A stretch of DNA of 64,000 nucleotides from Terriglobus sp. TAA 43 (GTDB lineage: Bacteria > Acidobacteriota > Terriglobia > Terriglobales > Acidobacteriaceae): contig NZ_JUGR01000001.1 of assembly GCF_000800015.1 (NCBI RefSeq), positions 3,224,001 to 3,288,000 of the forward strand, in the 5' to 3' direction. Both the position numbers and the translations under genes were made by a program. The first letter of the stretch is position 1. Every line of letters starts with the position of its first letter. The notes below the pieces were generated by a model that saw nothing but the letters and a program-made list of their open reading frames with translations, was not told the DNA's origin and searched no databases. Below are positions 24,556 to 33,387 of this stretch, in pieces.

Positions 24556-26733
24556 TTACTTGAGTTGAAAAGCTAATTGCTGTCTGGTACGAGGGGGATG
24601 GCCTTTCGGCGTCAGGCTATGGCTACGCATCCAAGCAAGCCATCGCCGAAGCAGGGCTGGACTGAATCGCTCCTTTGAGCGGTGCCAGTTTTCGCGAACT
24701 TCATGGATGACTTCGTCATCGGTTGGTATCTGGCCATCGATGAGGAAGTCGTTCCAGGCAGCGAAGAGCGTGGTGATGATCTCTGCCTCTTCGGTTTTCT
24801 TGTCCGCGAACAGGTTCAGCAGGCGATCAAATTCGGCTTTCTGACTGCCGAGGACTGTGATGGCTTCTTCAGCTTTGGCCTTCAGAGCTTTCTTTGGGGA
24901 GTATTCAATCTTGCTGCGGCCATTGTTGAAAATCTTCTCGGTTACCGCGAACCAGTCGGTGCGTGTTCCCAAGCCCTCGAAGTCCTGCATCCAGGGGTCC
25001 CAAGGACCGGCAGCTTGGCGCATGGGCCGCCAGCCCAGTGGTAGCCCCAGGTGCGTCTCCGCGAGGTAGCAAGCTTTCATCAGCATCACCCTACCGAAAC
25101 TCGGATTTCGTGAAAGGTGTTCAATGGCGTAACAGCCAATCGCTGCGCGCTGCGACGCGCGGTCGATAATGTCAGCGGTGGGATGCAGAAGTTCATGAAT
25201 CACAGCATCGAGCAGTTGCGTCGCCTCCATCTGCGATGAGCGGAGCTGGGTATCCAGTTGATTGACCAAGATCATCAACCGGTCGACCTTGGCAACTATG
25301 TGACGTTGTTCTTCGAGTGTGGGCAAAGGCATTTCAAACGAGTTGATCTTCCCAAGGTAGAGGCACGGTTGCGCACTTTGCTTGACATTACCCCACACTA
25401 GAGACTGTCCCTCGGGGCTCCGCAGGAAGAGCTCTAGATAAGAAGGCAAAACGAGTTTTTCATTCGGACGGATTAGCGCAACACTACGAACCAAGACCAT
25501 ATCTGGAGGGTCCTGAACCAGGCAGATCCGTCCGGTTGTTGCTCCAACACAAACCATCAATATGTCATTATGTCGGGGTTTACATCTCCTCCAGCATCTC
25601 TCGGCTGTATCCGAAGCAACCCAATCCGTCTTGGTCAAATCGAGAAATCCGTCGCGAATGTTCTTCGCTGTCGCCAAAGGGATCCCTTCACTGACACGCT
25701 GGGGAGTGGCGTGCTCACCATCAGTGATTTGAAGGCAGATGCTGTTCAGAGTGACTCTAGGCCAGGTTGCGATTCCTGCGAGAAGTTTCGAAAGATGTCC
25801 TTGAATGCCTGCACTGAGGACAGCTTTGCGGAGATCCGTAGAGGAAACGGAATACGAGGGATGGAAGAGGAAATTGAGATTGGCTTGGGAAGGGGAATGG
25901 TAAAAACGAGCGATGGCTGCGTGGCTCAGCGCGGAATGCTGCCTCTCCCGTTCCTTCTGTTGCGCCTCTAGCCGTTCACACAGCGCCATCAACCCTTCAA
26001 CCCTGGCCACAATTCGTTTCTGCTCTTCTACTGGCGGAAGTGGCAGACTAAGCATTCCGACGAGTTTCATGTTCAAGCCACGACGTTGCTCATGCCCGGT
26101 AATCTCACGAATAGCACGATAGCGGCTTCGCAGATTCCAGAACAGAAATTCAGGGAGTAGGTGATTACGTGAATAAGGAATCATCGCAACCAGAGACTGA
26201 TTCAAAGCAGCTTCGATTCTCAAGAGTGCTACAGTTGCTCTGGTCTTTCCTTGACCGTTCAGAGCAATCAACACAGAATCTTCTGGGATCAGCTTGCAAT
26301 TGCTATTTGCTATCCCTCGTTCGGTAATGCGCCCCTCGCACTCAAATATTTCTCCTCGATTGATGTCTCCGGAAAGCAGCCAACGCGTATTACCCCCAAA
26401 ATTACGTGGCTCCGTCGTGCTTGGGGTTGCTCCGGTTTTTAGATCGCATACATCGCTGATAGCGCAACGATGCCAGGAGTTTGGTAATTCACAATCATCT
26501 CCAGCGGTTTCCCAGTCCTTAGCCGCGACCAAGGAGGTTTTTGGGGAATTCAGTTGCTTAGCTCTTGCCTCCTGAATTGCGTTGAATACTTTAGAACCAT
26601 TCAATTCATTTGAATCTTGCTCAACGAGCTTAGCGCTCATTGCCAAGCGCAAAACGAGGTCCCGCATCTTTGCCACTGCATCAGGGGCGTCCGCGAACTG
26701 GTCGAATTTCTCGAAGAATATTTCCAGTTTCAT
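24556..26733 (-). CDS. hsdS: Type I restriction-modification specificity subunit HsdS with a C-terminal extension
   Basis: HsdS chooses the DNA target of the type I complex. The 725-residue product has a helical N-terminus (MKLEIFFEKFDQF, RDLVLRLAMSAKLVEQ), the first target-recognition domain (about 80-225, LPNSWHRCAISDV to LNMKLVGML), a central conserved region (LPLPPVEEQKRIVARVEGLMALCERLEAQ) and a second recognition domain (about 330-465). A second conserved region (MPLPTLEEQRHIVAKVDRLMILVNQLDTQ) follows. After this the usual subunit ends. Here about 190 further residues follow, with RVMLMKACYLAETHLGLPLGW and AAGPWDPWMQDFEGLG, resembling a DUF4065/Panacea-type fold. I start it at 26733, where ATGA overlaps the hsdM stop; the open frame reaches 67 codons further upstream inside hsdM. 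Confidence 0.9.
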   Translation of the reverse strand: MKLEIFFEKFDQFADAPDAVAKMRDLVLRLAMSAKLVEQDSNELNGSKVFNAIQEARAKQLNSPKTSLVAAKDWETAGDDCELPNSWHRCAISDVCDLKTGATPSTTEPRNFGGNTRWLLSGDINRGEIFECEGRITERGIANSNCKLIPEDSVLIALNGQGKTRATVALLRIEAALNQSLVAMIPYSRNHLLPEFLFWNLRSRYRAIREITGHEQRRGLNMKLVGMLSLPLPPVEEQKRIVARVEGLMALCERLEAQQKERERQHSALSHAAIARFYHSPSQANLNFLFHPSYSVSSTDLRKAVLSAGIQGHLSKLLAGIATWPRVTLNSICLQITDGEHATPQRVSEGIPLATAKNIRDGFLDLTKTDWVASDTAERCWRRCKPRHNDILMVCVGATTGRICLVQDPPDMVLVRSVALIRPNEKLVLPSYLELFLRSPEGQSLVWGNVKQSAQPCLYLGKINSFEMPLPTLEEQRHIVAKVDRLMILVNQLDTQLRSSQMEATQLLDAVIHELLHPTADIIDRASQRAAIGCYAIEHLSRNPSFGRVMLMKACYLAETHLGLPLGWRPMRQAAGPWDPWMQDFEGLGTRTDWFAVTEKIFNNGRSKIEYSPKKALKAKAEEAITVLGSQKAEFDRLLNLFADKKTEEAEIITTLFAAWNDFLIDGQIPTDDEVIHEVRENWHRSKERFSPALLRRWLAWMRSHSLTPKGHPPRTRQQLAFQLK

Positions 26734-28190
26734 GCGTCCTTCCCAACAGTGGCATTGAGCGCATGGTGCAGTTCCTGCTTTAAAGCGGCACGGGTTTCCG
26801 CGATATGCGAGAGGAGCTTTTCGTATGCGGGCAGCAGGTGATCGACATCGCCGGGGCCCACATCCAGCGTGTTCGGATTCTTGAGGTCGAGGTTGTAGTT
26901 TCCCTGCTTGATCTGGTTGATTGAGACACGCCACGCCTGTTCACCTTCGACTCGCTTCTTCCACCACTTTCGCTCCGGCTCGAACTCTTCAATGCGGATC
27001 GGCTTGCCCTTGTTGTAGCTCTTGGCCCCGGCCGGGTAAGGATGCTCGTAATACCAGGTCTCTGTGGTCGGCTGGCCCTTAGTGAAGAAGAGAAGATTGG
27101 TACGAATGCCTGTGTAGGGATTGAATACGCCGTTCGGCAAGCGAACGATGGTGTGCAGGTTGCATTCAGTGAGCAGCGCTTCCTTGATGCGTGTTTTCAC
27201 GCCTTCGCCGAAGAGTGTGCCATCGGGTAGCACAAGGCCAGCGCGGCCGCCCGGCTTGAGAACCTTCATCAACAACACCAGAAACAGGTCCGCCGTTTCG
27301 CGAGTGCGGAACTCCGACGGAAAATTCGCTTCGATGCCATCCTCTTCCATGCCGCCGAAAGGAGGATTGGTGACGATGACGTCCACGCGCTCCTTGGGCG
27401 ACCAATCACGGAGCGGCCGCGCCAGTGTGTTGTCATGACGGACATTCGACGGCACATCGATGCCGTGCAACAGCAAATTCGTCGTACATAACACATGAGG
27501 CAGGTGCTTCTTTTCAATACCCGAGAAACAGTCTTGAAGGAAGGCTTCATCTTCAGCGGTCTTGGCCTGCTTGCGGAGATGCTCGATGACGCAGGTCAGG
27601 AAGCCACCGGTTCCGCAGGCTGGATCTAGAACTGTCTCCCGCTTGCTGAGGCGTGGATTAACCTGTTCCACGATGAACTGGGTGACAGCACGCGGCGTAT
27701 AGAACTCACCGGCGTTACCGGCAGACTGAAGATCCTTGAGCAGCTTCTCATAGATGTCACCGAACATGTGGCGATCGTCGGAGGCATTGAAGTCAAGACC
27801 ATTGATCTTGTTGATCACCTGCCGCATGAGGGTGCCATTCTTCATGTAATTATTGGCATCCTCAAATGTCATGCGGATGAGGCCCGTGATCTTGTCCGTC
27901 CCTCCCGTAAGCAACTTGAGTTTGGGAAGCAGCGCGTTGTTGACAAAGTCAAGAAGCCCATCCCCTGTCATGCCTTCTTCGTCGGCGGCCCAGTTACACC
28001 AGCGCAGATGCTTCGGCAGAGGCGATTTGTAGTTGTCACGGAGGACTTCTAATTCCTTTTCGCGGTCATCAAAGATTTTAAGGAAAAACATCCATCCAAG
28101 CTGTTCAAGACGTTGCGCGTCGCCGTAGGTACCCGCGTCCTTGCGCATGATGTCCTGGATGGTCTTTACGATGTTTGAAACGTTCTGCAT
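26730..28190 (-). CDS. hsdM: Type I restriction-modification DNA methyltransferase HsdM
   Basis: The 486-residue subunit methylates adenine at the site set by HsdS. The helical N-terminal HsdM domain (KTIQDIMRKDAGTYGDAQRLEQLGWMFFLKIFDD) is followed by the N6-methyltransferase domain. The AdoMet site is VLDPACGTGGFLTCVI, and the catalytic NPPF lies in VIVTNPPFGGMEEDG. GNAGEFYTPRAVTQFIVEQ is the usual lead-in. Length is typical. It lies between hsdR (3 bp gap upstream) and hsdS (4-bp overlap), so the three genes form one operon in the order R-M-S. Confidence 0.95.
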   Translation of the reverse strand: MQNVSNIVKTIQDIMRKDAGTYGDAQRLEQLGWMFFLKIFDDREKELEVLRDNYKSPLPKHLRWCNWAADEEGMTGDGLLDFVNNALLPKLKLLTGGTDKITGLIRMTFEDANNYMKNGTLMRQVINKINGLDFNASDDRHMFGDIYEKLLKDLQSAGNAGEFYTPRAVTQFIVEQVNPRLSKRETVLDPACGTGGFLTCVIEHLRKQAKTAEDEAFLQDCFSGIEKKHLPHVLCTTNLLLHGIDVPSNVRHDNTLARPLRDWSPKERVDVIVTNPPFGGMEEDGIEANFPSEFRTRETADLFLVLLMKVLKPGGRAGLVLPDGTLFGEGVKTRIKEALLTECNLHTIVRLPNGVFNPYTGIRTNLLFFTKGQPTTETWYYEHPYPAGAKSYNKGKPIRIEEFEPERKWWKKRVEGEQAWRVSINQIKQGNYNLDLKNPNTLDVGPGDVDHLLPAYEKLLSHIAETRAALKQELHHALNATVGKDA

Positions 28191-28193
28191 TGA

Positions 28194-30554
28194 TTAGGCT
28201 GCTTCCTGATAGATCTGTGCTTCGAGTTCCTGGATTGCAGCAAGATAGAACTCCTTGCCGCCGAAGATCTGGAGAATCTCAATTGGTGTTCCGTATTTTG
28301 AGAGCGGGTCGACCTTGAGAATGTCCATTGACTCCAAGCTGTTCAGTCCGCCGTCTGCGAATTTTTCCAAGAGCGAATCTAGTACAGCGCGCACGCTCTC
28401 ACCATATTTCGCGAACACGTTTCGTTTACGTACTCGGTCAACGCGCTCTCGACGGGTGAGCGGCGGCTGATCGAAGGCAACATGACAGATGAGGTCGAAG
28501 GCATCCAAATTACTGCCGATCTGATCCGCGAGCTCATCTAAAAACACGCCGCGCTTTGCAAGTTCCTCCACAATGGCGTGCTTGCGATCCGCCGCGTTCC
28601 ATTTCGTGAGGAAAGCACTCAGAGACTGGTATTCCTTTTGAACTGCCTTGCGCGTGTAGTCCCTGAGCGATTCGGTAATCAGCTTGCCGTCCGCACCGAG
28701 GTACTGTACTCGTTCGGTGACTACGATGACCTCAACATCATCGACGTAGTACTTAGTAGGCCGATGACCATTTACAGCCAAGCCAGCGTCGATTGGATTG
28801 ATCAGCACACCTTCGGGCTGCGCAGGATCGGCCGGTGCTGGAGGTTCCTCGGGAAGAATGGGAGGATCGTTCGGGCCAGGCTCGTAGACTTGCACGGGGT
28901 CGCCATCGAAATCTGGATCGGCAAAGAGCGCGGTCGCACGTTTGAAATCCATGATGGTGAAGTAGAGCTTGTTGTAGTCCTCATTGATTCGCGTACCACG
29001 TCCAATGATCTGCTTAAACTCGGTCATTGAGGCGATACGGCGGTCGAGCACGATCAGTTTGCAGGTCTGAGCGTCCACACCCGTGGTCATGAGGCGTGAG
29101 GTGGTTGCGATGACTGGAAACGTGGATTCAGGATCGATGAAGTTGTCTAGTTGAGCTTTGCCTTCATCGTTGTCTCCGGTGATGCGCATAACATATTTGC
29201 TATTTGCTGCTGCCCAATCCGCGTTGGCGTTCACGAGTGCTTGTCGCATCCGCTCTGCGTGGTTAACGTTCTCGCAAAAGACAATGGTCTTCGAAAAACG
29301 ATCCGTCGCCTTCAAAAACTGTGTAATCTTGGCCGCGACAAGCTCCGTACGCTTTTCGAGAATGAGGTTTCGGTCAAAATCGAGATCGTTGTATTCTCGA
29401 TCTTCAATCTCCAAGCCGTACTTGTCAGTTTGGCCCCGCTCAGGCCGCCAACCGTCTAGATCCTTATCGGTTCCGATTCGCACGACCTTGTAGGGCGCGA
29501 GGAAGCCATCGCTAATGCCTTGGCGAAGGGAATAGGTGTAGATCGGATCCCCAAAGTATTCGATGTTTGAGACCGTCTCTGTCTCTTTAGGAGTAGCCGT
29601 TAGGCCGATCTGAGTTGCCGTGGAAAAGTATTCCAATACCTTTCGCCAGGCTGCATCGTCTGCTGCACTCCCACGATGGCACTCATCAACCACGATGAGA
29701 TCAAAAAAATCCGGTGAGAACTGCTTATAGATGTTCTGTTCATCTTCTGTTCCCGTAACGGCTTGATACAGCGACAAATAAATCTCGAACGCTTTGTCGA
29801 CTGTGCGATTTGTGATCTTCGTCATCGCCTGACCGAATGGCTTGAAGTCATTCGTCTTGGTCTGATCCGCAAGAATATTGCGATCTACTAGGAAGAGGAT
29901 TCGCTTTTTTGCTCCAGATTTCCAGAGTCTCCAAATGATCTGAAAGGCGGTATAGGTTTTCCCCGTGCCTGTCGCCATGACCAGGAGAATGCGATGCTGA
30001 CCCAATGCGATTGCGTCTATCGTCCGGTTGATCGCGGTGAGTTGGTAGTAGCGTGGGCTCTTCCCCGAGCCATCGTCATAATAGTCTTGGGATGCTATGG
30101 CAGCTTGGGCCGGAGTGTAACCGCGTGCAGCCGCATACCGAGCCCAAAGTTCATCCGGAGTTGGGAAAGAATTTATTGAGAGTTCTCTTTCTATCACTCC
30201 ACCGGTAGCCGTGCGATCGTGCTCGAGAAAGCCATCGCCATTTGAACTAAAAGCGAAGGGGACGTCTAGCGTCTCGGCATACTCAAGAGCCTGCTGCATC
30301 CCATCGCCTAAAGCATGGTTGTTGTCCTTGGCTTCAATGACGGCAATCGGAACATTGGGCTTGTAGTAAAGAAGGTAGTCCACTTTCTTGGCTTCGCCAC
30401 GGCTGACAGTCTTGCCATGAACAATTACCCGCCCCTTAGTGAAATAGACTTCTTCACGAAGCTGGGTCATTAGGTTCCACTTGGCATGCTCTATAAGAGC
30501 GGGCGTGATGAACTTCGTGCGAATGTCGGCTTCAGTGAGCTCTTTCTTATTCAT
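28194..30554 (-). CDS. hsdR: Type I restriction endonuclease HsdR (EcoEI-type)
   Basis: The 786-residue motor and nuclease subunit translocates DNA and cuts unmodified targets at a distance. The PD-(D/E)xK nuclease domain is N-terminal (KKVDYLLYYKPN, then AVIEAKDNNH, about residues 58-80). The SF2 helicase has motif I LLVMATGTGKTYTAF, DEAD-type box VVDECHRG, motif III GLTATPKET and motif VI QIIGRGTRINED. A C-terminal EcoEI_R_C-like domain (FDLICHVAFDQPPLTRRERVDRVRKRNVFAKYG) contacts the methylase. All catalytic motifs look intact, so the system is probably active. It is the first gene of the operon, just left of the tRNA-Ser attachment region. Confidence 0.95.
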   Translation of the reverse strand: MNKKELTEADIRTKFITPALIEHAKWNLMTQLREEVYFTKGRVIVHGKTVSRGEAKKVDYLLYYKPNVPIAVIEAKDNNHALGDGMQQALEYAETLDVPFAFSSNGDGFLEHDRTATGGVIERELSINSFPTPDELWARYAAARGYTPAQAAIASQDYYDDGSGKSPRYYQLTAINRTIDAIALGQHRILLVMATGTGKTYTAFQIIWRLWKSGAKKRILFLVDRNILADQTKTNDFKPFGQAMTKITNRTVDKAFEIYLSLYQAVTGTEDEQNIYKQFSPDFFDLIVVDECHRGSAADDAAWRKVLEYFSTATQIGLTATPKETETVSNIEYFGDPIYTYSLRQGISDGFLAPYKVVRIGTDKDLDGWRPERGQTDKYGLEIEDREYNDLDFDRNLILEKRTELVAAKITQFLKATDRFSKTIVFCENVNHAERMRQALVNANADWAAANSKYVMRITGDNDEGKAQLDNFIDPESTFPVIATTSRLMTTGVDAQTCKLIVLDRRIASMTEFKQIIGRGTRINEDYNKLYFTIMDFKRATALFADPDFDGDPVQVYEPGPNDPPILPEEPPAPADPAQPEGVLINPIDAGLAVNGHRPTKYYVDDVEVIVVTERVQYLGADGKLITESLRDYTRKAVQKEYQSLSAFLTKWNAADRKHAIVEELAKRGVFLDELADQIGSNLDAFDLICHVAFDQPPLTRRERVDRVRKRNVFAKYGESVRAVLDSLLEKFADGGLNSLESMDILKVDPLSKYGTPIEILQIFGGKEFYLAAIQELEAQIYQEAA

Positions 30555-31111
30555 CCGTTAGCCTCGGCTGCGTATACCGCACACCGTCTATTGATTGGCA
30601 AAGACTCGAATCGCGGCGAAGGGCTGCAACCCGCGTGAAAGTTCGGGACAAGTTCAGTTGTTGCACCGAAGCATGATTTTATAGACATAATTCGGTTAAC
30701 GTCTTTAAGACTACCTAGACAAAATGAGGCGTGGCGATGGCTAAGGACAGCATATCGGGCACGCGTGTGAACCAGGAGGCGCTCGCCACAGACAAGTGGC
30801 ACATACGCCTCTGTACGCTGCGACCCGGGAGGCTGTATCTCTCGATAGGTTCGCCGTCAACACGACTCTAATGTCAGAGTCGCGAGTTACAAAGAGCTTC
30901 GTGCTGCCTAGTGCCACTTTTGTGGCATAACTTATGGTTTTTCGCGAGAGAGAGAAACAAAGCAGAGCCTGCGTGGCGGAGAGACAGGGATTCGAACCCT
31001 CACCGCAAATCCCAACGATCTACTCTCTCGAGTAGAACTTCGTCCCTGCCAGCGCAAGTGTTGGGCAGAAACTACGTTTCCTGGGGAAAGAGAAAACAAA
31101 CTGAGACTGAG
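30555..31111. other. Non-coding region between hsdR and tRNA-Ser, holding a tRNA 3'-end copy
   Basis: No supported protein gene. The frames here are short, and the one at 30911-31144 is only the translation of two tRNA 3' ends. The hsdR promoter must lie here; a TATAAA-like box occurs on the minus strand near 30680 but without a clear -35. The diverged tRNA-Ser 3' end at 30974-31000 marks a probable attachment site. Confidence 0.6.
30974..31000 (-). repeat. Diverged copy of the tRNA-Ser 3' end (probable att site)
   Basis: TGGCGGAGAG followed by ACAGGGATTCGAACCCT repeats the CCA end, acceptor strand and T-arm of the tRNA-Ser at 31112-31138, with changes in the T-stem that keep it base-paired. 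Similarity also extends beyond the tRNA 3' end to about 30930, because GAGAGAAACAAA and similar words recur before both copies. The two copies are 138 bp apart, in direct orientation. It is either the end of an integrated island or a second, truncated tRNA-Ser. Confidence 0.65.
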
Positions 31112-31204
31112 TGGCGGAGAGTGGGGGATTCGAACCCCCGATAGAGCTTTTGACCCTATAACGGTTTAGCAAACCGCCGCCTTCAGCCACTCGGCCAACT
31201 CTCC
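31112..31204 (-). tRNA. tRNA-Ser (anticodon GCT)
   Basis: The minus strand folds into a class II tRNA. The 7-bp acceptor stem is GGAGAGT/ACTCTCC, and the discriminator G is followed by an encoded CCA (31112-31115). The D-arm has TGGCCGAGTGGCTGAAGGC. The anticodon stem-loop GGTTTGCTAAACC has anticodon GCT. A long variable arm and a T-arm with GGTTCGAATCC complete it. It reads serine AGC/AGU codons. The 3' end faces left, toward the accessory half of the window. Confidence 0.95.
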
Positions 31205-31262
31205 GCGGAGCCTTGCGCGCTCAAAACGCGCGTAAACAGCGCGGAACGGCGAGACAGGTTTG

Positions 31263-31291
31263 ATTATAGCGTGCCTTTGTCAGAATCTGAA
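31263..31291 (-). promoter_or_regulatory. Promoter of tRNA-Ser
   Basis: On the minus strand TTCAGA (31286-31291, 4 of 6) and a perfect TATAAT (31263-31268) are separated by exactly 17 bp. Transcription would start near 31256, about 50 nt before the mature tRNA. Confidence 0.65.
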
Positions 31292-31375
31292 TTTTTGCTT
31301 TTTTGCTGTGTTTTGTGGCGAAAGAGAGCAGTTTTCGGTTGCGAAAAAGGCACTTTTTGCACGTTTTTGTCTCAC

Positions 31376-31720
31376 TTATTTGCGTTCTGCGTGCGCTTTG
31401 AGGCGCAGCAGGGTTTCGTCCCAGTGTTGGGCGATGACCTCCAGGTAATCGCGGACGCTGTCCAGCGAGTTGGGGGCGAGGCCGTAGTGCCTTTCACGGC
31501 CTTGCTCCCGGCAGCGCACCAGACCGGCGCGTTCCAGTACGTGCAGATGTTTGGTTACGGCCTGCCGCGTGACGCTGGTGGATTGGGTCAGCGATTGGAT
31601 CGACTGCTCGCCCTCTTCGCCCAGCTTTGACATTAATGACAGCCGCGTAGCGTCGCCCAGTGCTGCGAAGATGGGGACGCATTGCTGGCGCAGATGTTCG
31701 GCTGCCGCTGGCTTACGCAT
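31376..31720 (-). CDS. ArsR-family transcriptional regulator
   Basis: The 114-residue winged-helix protein has the ArsR pattern FAALGDATRLSLMSKLGEEGEQSIQSLTQSTSVTRQAVTKHLHVLERAGLVRCREQGRERHYGL. No metal-binding CxC is present in the recognition helix, so it probably does not sense metals. The gene overlaps the SRPBCC gene upstream by 8 bp. Such ArsR/SRPBCC pairs are widespread and the regulator usually controls its own operon; the ligand is not known. Confidence 0.9.
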   Translation of the reverse strand: MRKPAAAEHLRQQCVPIFAALGDATRLSLMSKLGEEGEQSIQSLTQSTSVTRQAVTKHLHVLERAGLVRCREQGRERHYGLAPNSLDSVRDYLEVIAQHWDETLLRLKAHAERK

Positions 31721-32174
31721 CGGGCGATCCGGTCATGACGTAGCGCTGGATACGTGCTACCTGCTGCTCCCATCCGTTGCTGTTCATCTTGAAGGCCAAC
31801 TCGCGGCGCCACTCCGGTACTTTGCCAAAGCCGCACTCCGTGACGCGCAGATGTGTTCCGCCGTTTGAAGGTGTGAAGTGGAAAGTGACGGTGGTTGGTG
31901 TTTCGCTGGAATAGTCCACATCCGGATCGAGAGCGTAGGGAAGCCAGCGATAGGCGAAGCGCGTTTCCGGCTCGATGGTTTCGACAGTCAGCTTCAGGCG
32001 GATGTGGCTGTACTTCGGGTTGGTGATCATGCCCTCCATCACTGCGCCCTCGGCGAACTGCGACTCGAGCTTCACACCAAACCACGCGCTGAATTCGTCG
32101 GCGCTGGTCACAGCCTGCCATACCCGCGAAACGGGTGCTTCAATGAAAATTTCCTTATCGATGCAGTCCTGCAT
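31713..32174 (-). CDS. SRPBCC (AHSA1-like) domain protein
   Basis: The 153-residue product begins MQDCIDKEIFIEAPVSRVWQAVTSADEFSAWFG, the usual start of an AHSA1/START-like fold. It has the later GGTHLRVTECGFGKVPEWRR and a C-terminal helix with NGWEQQVARIQRYV. The fold has a hydrophobic pocket for small ligands; the role here is not defined. The ATG at 32174 is chosen because GGGAGG stands just upstream; 32 further open codons are unlike the family. It is first in an operon with the ArsR regulator and divergent from the epimerase at 32282. Confidence 0.85.
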   Translation of the reverse strand: MQDCIDKEIFIEAPVSRVWQAVTSADEFSAWFGVKLESQFAEGAVMEGMITNPKYSHIRLKLTVETIEPETRFAYRWLPYALDPDVDYSSETPTTVTFHFTPSNGGTHLRVTECGFGKVPEWRRELAFKMNSNGWEQQVARIQRYVMTGSPDA

Positions 32175-32281
32175 ATACGCAACCTCCCGGTTGCAAATAA
32201 CTATTGCATCGTCAATCGCGACACGCAACCAGAAAGTTGCGTGTCGCGATTTGTCACATCCTGCTGGCATACTGGATTGCT

Positions 32282-33235
32282 ATGAGAACGGTTCTGGTGA
32301 CGGGCGCCGCCGGATTTATTGGTTCGCACCTGGTGGATGCGCTATTGGCACGCGGTGAGCGCGTGCGTGGGTTGGACAACTTTGCGACTGGGCTTGCGGA
32401 AAATCTTGCGGGCGTACGCGATCGCATTGAGTTCACGGAAGCATCGCTGACGGATCGCGATGCGTTGGCAAAAGCGGCTGACGGTGTCGATGTGATCTTT
32501 CATCTTGCCGCGCTTCCCAGCGTGCCTCGTAGCGTGAAAGATCCGCGCAGTTCGCACGTGGCGAATATTGAAGGAACGTTTGAGGTGCTTGAAGCTGCGC
32601 GTGCGGCAGGCGTGAAGCGCGTCGTGTATGCGGCGTCCAGTTCTGCGTATGGCAATCAGCCGGGATTCCCTCGTGTGGAGACGATGATTCCCATGCCCAT
32701 TGCGCCCTACCCGGTGCAGAAGGTGGCGGGCGAGTTCTACATGAAGAGCTATTGGCAGGTGTATGGACTGGAGACGGTCTGCCTGCGCTACTTCAATATC
32801 TTTGGGCCGCGGCAGGTACCGAACTCAGAGTATTCCGGCGTGATGGCGAAGTTCATCCTGCAGCTGCTGCAAGGAGAACAGCCAACGATTTTTGGCGACG
32901 GCGAGCAGGGCCGCGACTTTACTTATGTAGCGAATGCAGTTCAGGCGAACCTGTTAGCAAGCGACGCCCCTGCGGAGAAGGTTGCCGGGAAGATTTTCAA
33001 TGTTGCCTGTGGCGAGCGTCATACGTTGAACGAAACGTACCGCGTAATTGCTGAGCTTCTGCAATCCAAGGTGGAACCTGTCCACGGGCCTGAGCGTCGC
33101 GGCGACGTGAAAGATTCATTGGCAAGCATCGAAGCGGCTCGGCAAGCCTTTGGATTCAATCCACAGGTGAGCTTTGAAGAAGGCCTGAAGCGCACCGTCG
33201 CATGGTATTGCGAGCAGCTTCCCAAAAGCTCATAG
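32282..33235 (+). CDS. NAD-dependent nucleotide-sugar epimerase (WbpP/GalE-like)
   Basis: The 317-residue short-chain dehydrogenase-type enzyme has the NAD site VTGAAGFIGSHLVDALLARG at the N-terminus. It also has SSSAYG for the catalytic serine, and the YPVQK (YxxxK) pair. FNIFGPRQVPNSEYSGVMAKFI and FGDGEQGRDFTYV are typical of UDP-hexose 4-epimerases. It probably inverts C4 of UDP-GlcNAc or UDP-Glc. The dehydrogenase that follows after 152 bp suggests the two make an acidic hexosamine precursor such as UDP-GalNAcA for surface polysaccharide. Exact specificity cannot be read from sequence. The ATG at 32282 begins directly at the Rossmann fold; upstream open codons are not part of the family. 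Confidence 0.85.
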   Translation: MRTVLVTGAAGFIGSHLVDALLARGERVRGLDNFATGLAENLAGVRDRIEFTEASLTDRDALAKAADGVDVIFHLAALPSVPRSVKDPRSSHVANIEGTFEVLEAARAAGVKRVVYAASSSAYGNQPGFPRVETMIPMPIAPYPVQKVAGEFYMKSYWQVYGLETVCLRYFNIFGPRQVPNSEYSGVMAKFILQLLQGEQPTIFGDGEQGRDFTYVANAVQANLLASDAPAEKVAGKIFNVACGERHTLNETYRVIAELLQSKVEPVHGPERRGDVKDSLASIEAARQAFGFNPQVSFEEGLKRTVAWYCEQLPKSS

Positions 33236-33387
33236 CCCTTTGTTTCAATTTGTTGAATGCGTTGGCGGTATTTGGCGTCTGCCACGCGGAACCTGAAGCC
33301 TGCCCGGGCGTCCAATTGGGGAAAGTATCATGACGGTTTCACCCAACGCGAGGTTCGCCCGCGGAAACCGCTTGTTCCGGGGGCAGT

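Noticed and set aside
26734-26934. 67-codon upstream extension of HsdS.
   Set aside because: It lies wholly inside hsdM, is Cys/Arg/Pro-rich and unlike HsdS; the ATGA overlap gives a natural start.
30911-31144. Plus-strand frame of 77 codons containing RRDRDSNPHR and RRVGDSNPR.
   Set aside because: It is the translation of two tRNA-Ser 3' ends read antisense; the RDSNP pattern is a well-known artefact of tRNA genes.
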